Source: Saururus chinensis (taxonomy: Eukaryota; Streptophyta; Magnoliopsida; Piperales; Saururaceae). From it: DNA of 64,000 nucleotides. Every line of letters begins with the position of its first letter. Positions within the stretch are counted from its first letter, which is position 1. The stretch spans positions 7,656,893-7,720,892 of the forward strand of contig CP141149.1 in the NCBI GenBank assembly GCA_035235625.1, in the 5' to 3' direction. This document shows positions 58,001-64,000 of this stretch, piece by piece. A program made the translations under genes and the position numbers. The notes under the pieces are model-generated. The model was not told the DNA's origin. It was given only the letters and a program-made list of their open reading frames with translations, and ran no database searches.

Positions 58001-59754
58001 ACAATGGTTAGAGTACATTGGTATGGAGTCTGAGTTTGACAAGTAAGACTATGAGGAGATCTATAAGACTGTAAGGATATGGGTGAGTTATGAGTATGGA
58101 TTCTATGAGTTAAGTGAAGTATGTTGACTCTGCAGATTAGAGCTTCAGAATGGACGTGGTTCAAACTTGGTTGGTTGAAGAATGTAAGACTGAGGTAGTT
58201 TTGGGCATAACTATACATGTAACCCTAATACGATAATGTTGCGAGTTTGAGACTCAGAGTTTCGATGGATTAAGTTCTGTGTTTGAGCTAATTGATAAGT
58301 AATCAGGTGAGCATCCCTCCATGTCCAGGCATGGTGTTATTCTACGGGATTTTGTCTCGGTGTTGTATTTCAGTCAATACATCTAATGCTATGTTTAGAG
58401 AGATATATGTTTTGTCAGTCTTGTCTTGGCATTGTATATAAGCCCAGACAATTTGATGCTCCATTGATGGCACTATAAGTTTATAATCTTTGCTGGCGAT
58501 GGATGTCCTTTTGCTTATAGATGACATTGTATGTTCTACCTAAGAGTGACACTATAAGATTTATGTCCAAGAGTGACCTATAAGATTTCTTCCCTTACTT
58601 GACACTGTATGGTCTTTAGTTGACACTATATGGCCCCAAAGAGTGGACATTTGCACACCAAAGTAAGTAGTATTCTGGATTTACTCTTACCTGTTTGATC
58701 ATGTGCCTCACAAGCATAGTTGTGCCTTGCCTTCAAAAAAGTCTATGACATCTAGTTGCTCCCTGGAGGTTAATGTGACTCCCAGTAGCTTTTCTTTCCT
58801 TTCGATGCTGGAGCTTATTAATTGTAATGAACTTTAGTGTTGAATAGTATGTGTAAGATGATAAGAGTAATTTGTATGTATCAGATTTTGAGTAAGTTGT
58901 ATATGTATGATTCTGAGTAAGGGTAAGTGGAAGCATTTTAAGGAAGACTGTAAGAGTGTACTTTTGAGTAAGAGTAAGATTGTACTACTAAGGTCGTATG
59001 AGTAAGATTGTACGAATAGGTGTAAGTTGTATGAGTACGCATACGAGTAAGTTGGTGAGACTCTGGTTCAGAGTGTAAGTGTAAGAGTATGTTGTAAGAG
59101 TAAGCATAAGGGTAAGTGTAAGTTCAACTAGTGCTATGGTGTGTATGTGAGATACTATGTCTATGTTGCGTGTATTTCTTACATGATGTAAAGTTGCATA
59201 AAGGCAGATGTGTATGGACTTATGAAGTTCATTGATTTAATTCCTCTACTTGGTATGAAAATACACTTTTTCCCTATTTTTAGCCCCTTGGTTCAAAGGT
59301 TTTTGCAGGTTCAATTTAGAGCTTTTTAGGACGGACTTTGTTCCATGTGGTGGATCGCTCTTACTTAGCCCCAGTGTGTTGTGGACTCGTAGCGAGGCTA
59401 TGTTATTTCTATTGTCACGATCTGATGTATTGAGTAAGGTGAGAGTTCTAGTGTTATTTTTTGAACTTGTGCACATATGTATGATTTACAATTCAAACTG
59501 TTGAAGAACTTATACTTAGAGATGCCTAGGATGTACTTGTTTTTAAAGACCATGGCCATGACAGGTTTAACTTTTATGTTTTTGTTTTCGTTTTGGGTCA
59601 TGCATGAGATTGTTGGTTAGTTGTACGATAGATTAATTTATAAAAAAATCATTTTCACATGTTTTTCATTGTTTCCTTCAATTTACATCTATATTATGAA
59701 GCAAAATTTTAATGAAATTTAAAGTAAGTGTATGAAAAAACCTCAAGTGTGACA
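55039..59754 (+). mobile_element. F2: 4.7-kb solo LTR inserted in the pol of element G
   Basis: TGTAATGTCCC at the left, CTCAAGTGTGACA at the right. Target CTAAG (55034-55038) and CTAAT (59755-59759), one mismatch. The host pol frame stops at VVVDALS on the left and goes on with RKK...LMLKEWNLIRELANL at 59759, which confirms the insertion. No polypurine tract, primer site or gag-pol inside, so a solo LTR. A GC-rich zone (55240-56400) makes unreal open frames on both strands. F1 is a second copy in the opposite orientation. Confidence 0.85.
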
Positions 59755-59940
59755 CTAATTAGGAAGAAAGATATGATTATGAGCAATCTTATGTTGAAGG
59801 AGTGGAATTTGATTAGAGAGTTGGCTAATTTATACATCAAGGATGTTCCATGCAAAGGAAGACCCATAATAGTTAATTTCACAATTAGATCTAAAAATTT
59901 TATAGGTTTAACAATTGGATAAATAAATTCAAGGATAGTG
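59755..59940 (+). pseudogene. Element G pol, RNase H-integrase connection
   Basis: Short piece that resembles element A's connection region (LLIKEWKLMEEV in A; LMLKEWNLIRELANL here, and IVNFTIRS for A's IVANLEIKF). It stops after about 55 residues; the integrase is deleted. Confidence 0.75.
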
Positions 59941-60419
59941 ATAACATCGGTGACTTACCAATGGGTCACCGATAGTGATGTCGACGTGCCAATGAGGACG
60001 TCGATAAGAATGATTTTTATATTTTATTCTATTTTCATCAATGCATCGGTGAGTTACTAATGGTCATCGGTAACTCGTTTGATATGTTGATGAGTCCATA
60101 ATAGTAGGTGTTGGGTTTTTTATGAGAAATTGCTGTGAATGTTAGAAAATTATTAAGAATCTTAATAGTATGTTATTCTCTGCAAAATGTTTTGATTGTG
60201 TGTGACAATGTTAGGTACCTTTCTAAATGAATATCCTTATAATGGATTGCTCCCCAAGACTATTGTTGTTCGGCATTTGTGGTCAAAAGAACACTCACTG
60301 CCTTACCTTGGCATTTGGAATTACAATATTTGTCAAAGGATTAACAAATGATTTTATAAAAATTTTGTTTCCGCTAGATTTCATTCAAAAATGAATTTGA
60401 GAAAATTTAGGGTGTAACA
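59941..60419 (+). repeat. Element G 3' LTR remnant
   Basis: Matches 23750-24120 and then the end of the 5' LTR (47490-47576), with the middle missing. Ends TTTAGGGTGTAACA at 60419. The left part of this LTR, the polypurine tract and integrase were lost in one or more deletions joining pol to mid-LTR. No matching target duplication with 22139-22143 (GTTCC against TAAAC). Confidence 0.7.
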
Positions 60420-60954
60420 TAAACAGTGCAACAGTCCACTAAATCTTTCGCCTACTCCATCTTTGGCTTGCCATCCTAACTTGAACTCGAAACCGCTTAA
60501 AACTCCACCTGCCCAGATGGAAAGTGAAGAGTGGTTTATGATGTGGTCCCGCTTGACATTTCAACTCCTCTTCCCCTCAAAAAGGCATTGTTCCCTCTTT
60601 CTGCGCCACCATGCCTCTATGCTACAATGCATAGGCGCAAACCTCACCATGCCACCTCTTCCGCTGTAACTCCAAGGTGTGGCCCTCACCAATTCCCCTT
60701 CCACTGCCTTGGACAGAAGCCGTAATTCCTCTTCTTCCCCCACAAGTCCAAGGTGTGGCCTAAATCCACTTCGGAAGTTAGGGCATCAAACCAAATCAAC
60801 ACTCGGGATTCTGATACCTCCTCTGAAATCAAAGAAGGTATGCTTGACAAATTTCTATTTTTTATATTAGTAGAGTACTAGTGCTTGTATTTCATTACTT
60901 CTAAACTACCAAAGGTGTGTAAGCGAAATAACAAACTACTAAAGTTGTGTAGTG
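60420..60954. other. Intergenic DNA, no recognisable gene
   Basis: Moderately GC-rich (60430-60830) with open frames of 60-68 codons in three frames, none with recognisable composition or motif. Confidence 0.4.
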
Positions 60955-61310
60955 AACTACAAACTACCAAAGTGAATTACCAAACTACCGAAGTAAACTA
61001 CTAAACTACTGTGATGAACTACCAAACGATCAAAGTGAACTATTAAATTACTAAAATGGATTACCAAACTACTAAAGTGAACTACCAAACTGCTGAAATG
61101 AACTACCAAACTACTAAAGTTACCTACCGAACTACCAAAGTGAACCACCAACCTACTAGAATGAACTACCAAACTACCACGGTGAATTACCAAACTACCA
61201 AAGTGAACTACCAAACTACCAATATGAACTACAAAGCTACTGAAATTAACTACCAAGCCATCAAAGTGGACTACCAAACTACCCAACCACCCAACTATGA
61301 AAGCAAATGA
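60955..61310. repeat. ~21-bp minisatellite, open in both directions
   Basis: About 16 imperfect copies of AACTACCAAACTACTAAAGTG. On + it reads heptads of the NYQTTKV type (84 codons open, 61056-61310), on minus VVHFGSL heptads (142 codons, 61385-60957). The period is a multiple of three, so variation keeps both frames open. Position just before the DUF1985-like pseudogene suggests it belongs to that element. Confidence 0.8.
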
Positions 61311-61499
61311 TTGCATTTTCTGATATAAGTGTGCTGTTATTTGCAATTGGGTTCTTCTCGCCTCTACGCGAAGTCTACATATCACTTCCTAGAGGTGATG
61401 TAGGAGAATTATTCTCTGCTTCCCAATCAAAAGAGGTTGTTCCAGTAGAGATTCTTCGGTAAGCTCCTCGGACTAGAGATTGGGAGGACGATGTTCCCT

Positions 61500-61960
61500 A
61501 CAGAAGAACTAGAGCACATGATTCAAAGGCACAAACAGGACTTTCTCTTCCAGTTGACATAAATCTACTATATGAAGATATCACCAAAAGAGTTTTGCTT
61601 GGTGATTGGGATGGGGATAAATAGAGGTGTCTATTGTATACGATGTTCATGAAGGGGGAGGAGAAGATGATAAATGAATCCCTACTTGAAAACATGAAAT
61701 AATCTAGACAAGATGAGGATGCAGTCAAGCTAGCACTTGTCCTTATTGTAGTGAGTTTGTTCATTGGAAGGAGTGGGAAGCTTGGTGTGGATAAGAGGTT
61801 TTTAATATTGGTGGATGGTTTGGAGGTTTTCAGTCAGTATCTGTGGGAGAGCATGTTCTTCTGGGATACTTTGCATGAATAGGAGCTGGCAGACAAGATT
61901 GGCCCAAGTGATGGTGGCAACGAGTATAACTTTGTATATGGTTTGATGGTAAGTGGTAAT
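61500..61960 (+). pseudogene. DUF1985-like remnant (plant Mutator/Ulp1-type element)
   Basis: Translation near 61590-61960 gives LLGDWDGDK, stop, then DAVKLALVLIVVSLFIGR, VDKRFLILVDGLEVFSQYLW and FFWDTLHE, then a stop, FVYGLM before a GTAAGT donor-like site. The LKLALxxx...LVDxLExFxxYxW arrangement is the shape of DUF1985, usually found beside Ulp1-like proteases in plant transposons. Stops at several places. Recognised from memory of the domain, not by search. Confidence 0.5.
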
Positions 61961-62354
61961 ATAAGTTGATAACCTCTTTATTTCTACAATATTAAAGAAT
62001 TTAATTATTTAGTGTAATGTCACATGTGTCGATAATGGAGCAGAACCCCATGCTGGGGAAGTTTGCGCTATACATTGTGGAAGTTAATTCACGAGGCTAT
62101 AAAATTGGTCTAGTACAAGAAGCCCTCCTACGAGAAGATCGAGAAGGAAGTCTTCAAGTGAGCTAAGGTTAGTTATTACATTTAGTATAGTAGTTCCAAG
62201 TAATTAAGTTAGGGATATTTTATACTCTCTACTTAATATAAACTTGTTTGCCCAAATTTTGTTCAACGTGTCACTGAAGCTTTTAGATGATGAGATGTAA
62301 GTGGCGCTCATCAGGTAAATAAGTAGACTTGAAGCTTTCTTGATTGGTGAGTAA

Positions 62355-62645
62355 GTGATATTTGATTGTTTGGAGGAAATTTCAGGTCAAAGGGCTAGAG
62401 GAGAGTTAAGTGTAAGGGATGAAAATGGTGAAAGTGGTCAGGCTAGGGATGAGGCAAAATTAGAGGAAGAAGGGGATGGGGCAAGGGATGTGGCCAGGGA
62501 TGAGGGTGAGGCAAGCGCTCAATACTCAACAGGTCATAAGCCTTCTCAACATAAGGATGGCCCATCCACTATCACCTTGTCTTTAAATAAAGATAAACAA
62601 AGACTACCCCATGAAATTATAACCTTAAAGAGGTTAGAAGATTAG
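62355..62645 (+). CDS. Unidentified 96-aa frame, charged and low-complexity
   Basis: MIFDCLEEISGQRARGELS then Glu/Asp/Arg/Gly-rich repeats (ARDEG, ARDVARDEG) and a Ser/Thr-rich end. It lies in the same direction after the DUF1985-like piece and could be the variable middle part of the same transposon ORF. No own motif; probably not a gene by itself. Confidence 0.25.
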   Translation: MIFDCLEEISGQRARGELSVRDENGESGQARDEAKLEEEGDGARDVARDEGEASAQYSTGHKPSQHKDGPSTITLSLNKDKQRLPHEIITLKRLED

Positions 62646-64000
62646 GTGGATAGAATGGAAGAGGGTGGGGGGAGGTTGAGGAGGAAGGTAGATAGTGAGA
62701 GGGTTAATCAAGTGGAAATGACAAATGCCTAATATCTATGTATATTAATGATTAATCCATCATCAATCAAACCACAAATCATGCAACACAAAGTAAGGTA
62801 AAAACTACGGTAGCCACTCTTTACCTAAAATTAATGCACTAGCGAGCAAGACTTTACATGATAAAAAAGAATCACCAAACTCTCATGAAGGCTCTAACAC
62901 AACTCATCTTTGTTTAGATCTCCCTCCTTTTTTGTTGTTGGCCTTCATGTCTTCTCTCCTCAATTCTTGAAGCTTCTTTCCTCCTTTCTTGAAGCTTCTT
63001 TCCTCTTTGTTTTGTCTTTATCTTCTTTTAGCCTCTACAATCAAGCTCTTATTTATTATAACTTTAGCCTTAAGTCTTCCATCTCCAATTGAACATGGAT
63101 GACACCCTCTAGTATTTGTATGTGAAAAACTCTCTTTTAGTTGTGTGTCACTCAATCAATCACCATTAAAACTAAACTCTTAAACACAATGATGATCTTG
63201 AGGGAAAACATGGACAAAGGGAAAACATGGTTTTTATCTCTTCAATTTTGTGTTTACCTAGTCCTTATATAGTCCGTTAAGTCGATTTGGGTCATAGACT
63301 TCAATTAGGAATAAAATCTTTCTTAGAATACTTAAATTAGGTAAGTTACATAGACAATGATCGGTCAGTTTAAACAACGAACAATTGGTTACTATTTTAA
63401 TTAAGGTAAAACTCTTCTAGAAAAATTTACAAAGTTTAATTTAAGGGATGATCAATCAATGCATCAGTGTAAATCCAAGTGATTGATTGATGTGTAATAA
63501 TGTTTTGCATTTTACCCTTATTTTTCTTTAAACTTCCTAATTACTTGGATTAATTATTCCTAACCAAAACTAAATGATTTGTATACATGAGTGTGTGAAA
63601 ATAAACCTGTGACACTCAACTTAGCCTTCAACATTGAAGTTTAAGAACACTTCTACTCTTATTTTTGAAGTTAATCAATTCCAAATTTAATTTGACCACA
63701 ACTACATCTAGTCATACTCCAAAGAGTGAAATGTCTATGAAGTTTAAACATTGTTTTGATCATTGAAATTAGTTAATTACATTACATATGCCTCATATGT
63801 TCTTATAAGAATGTCATCTCTAAGAAATGCTCAAGGCAAAGATTGGTGATGGTAAAGATGTCGAGGAGGGGAGAGTGAGGAGTGTGCATATGGGATAGTG
63901 AGGAGCCGCTCTCCCAACAACTAATTTTGTTGGGAGGGCTTCTTATGACTAGCCTTCATAGCTAGAGACAAGGGCGCCGAGGTGGCATAAACAAGAAGCA
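62646..64000. other. AT-rich intergenic DNA, possible LTR fragment
   Basis: 62720-63700 contains on minus GACTATATAAGGAC (TATA-like, near 63270) and GATTGATTGAT words similar to 3700-4100 on +. On minus TGTTGAAGGCTAAGTTGAG (near 63630) is a copia-style LTR start. A perfect hairpin CTCCCAACAA/TTGTTGGGAG lies at 63911-63936. No gene. Confidence 0.4.

Overview
The window is nuclear DNA from a flowering plant. It holds one clearly functional-looking gene, an AINTEGUMENTA-LIKE/PLETHORA (AIL/PLT) transcription factor with two AP2 domains at about 6.6-10.7 kb. The rest is mostly a thick layer of decayed transposable elements. The split AP2 gene with its 9-base micro-exon and the chromodomain-type Ty3/gypsy elements primed by initiator-Met tRNA both point to an angiosperm. 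I cannot decide between monocot and dicot from this window.

Layout: 1-6.5 kb is AT-rich intergenic DNA with LTR-like debris. 6.5-10.6 kb is the AIL/PLT gene on +, with nine coding exons and two short upstream ORFs in its leader. 11.4-12.95 kb holds LINE remnants on both strands. 13.5-17.05 kb is a large LTR-only fragment (called F1) of a Ty3/gypsy-like family. 17.06-20.98 kb is a hAT-like segment with gene-like exon/intron pieces, followed by hairpins and a degenerate tandem array.

From 22.1 to 60.4 kb I read a nest of LTR elements. The oldest is element G (+ strand); its 5' LTR is split by element B (- strand, 24733-47228, target duplication GTGAA). B's left LTR is split by element A (- strand, 25603-34545, target duplication ACGAG/TCGAG). 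B's gag is split by a 3.7-kb LTR-like insertion C1 (39345-43037, target duplication CCTTA). G's internal region also carries a second C-family piece (C2), an internally deleted element (E), and a 4.7-kb solo LTR F2 (55039-59754, target CTAAG/CTAAT) inside its RNase H-integrase junction. A, B and G belong to the Tekay/Del-like chromovirus group by their pol order; A keeps a frameshifted chromodomain.

The most unusual content is an additional open reading frame between primer-binding site and gag in both A and B. It encodes an acidic protein with a conserved DLNxxP (EAR-like) motif and a duplicated WYTD...CCHC zinc-knuckle module. The order and start codon are the same in both elements. It is separate from Gag, which has its own zinc knuckle. 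I do not recognise this protein from any described chromovirus.

The last 3.5 kb holds a 21-bp minisatellite that is open on both strands, a DUF1985-like pseudogene of the type carried by plant Mutator/Ulp1 elements, and AT-rich intergenic DNA. Except for the AIL/PLT gene, all coding regions are broken by stops, frameshifts or insertions. Positions of splice sites and TE borders were read by eye; borders marked approximate have no confirming target duplication.
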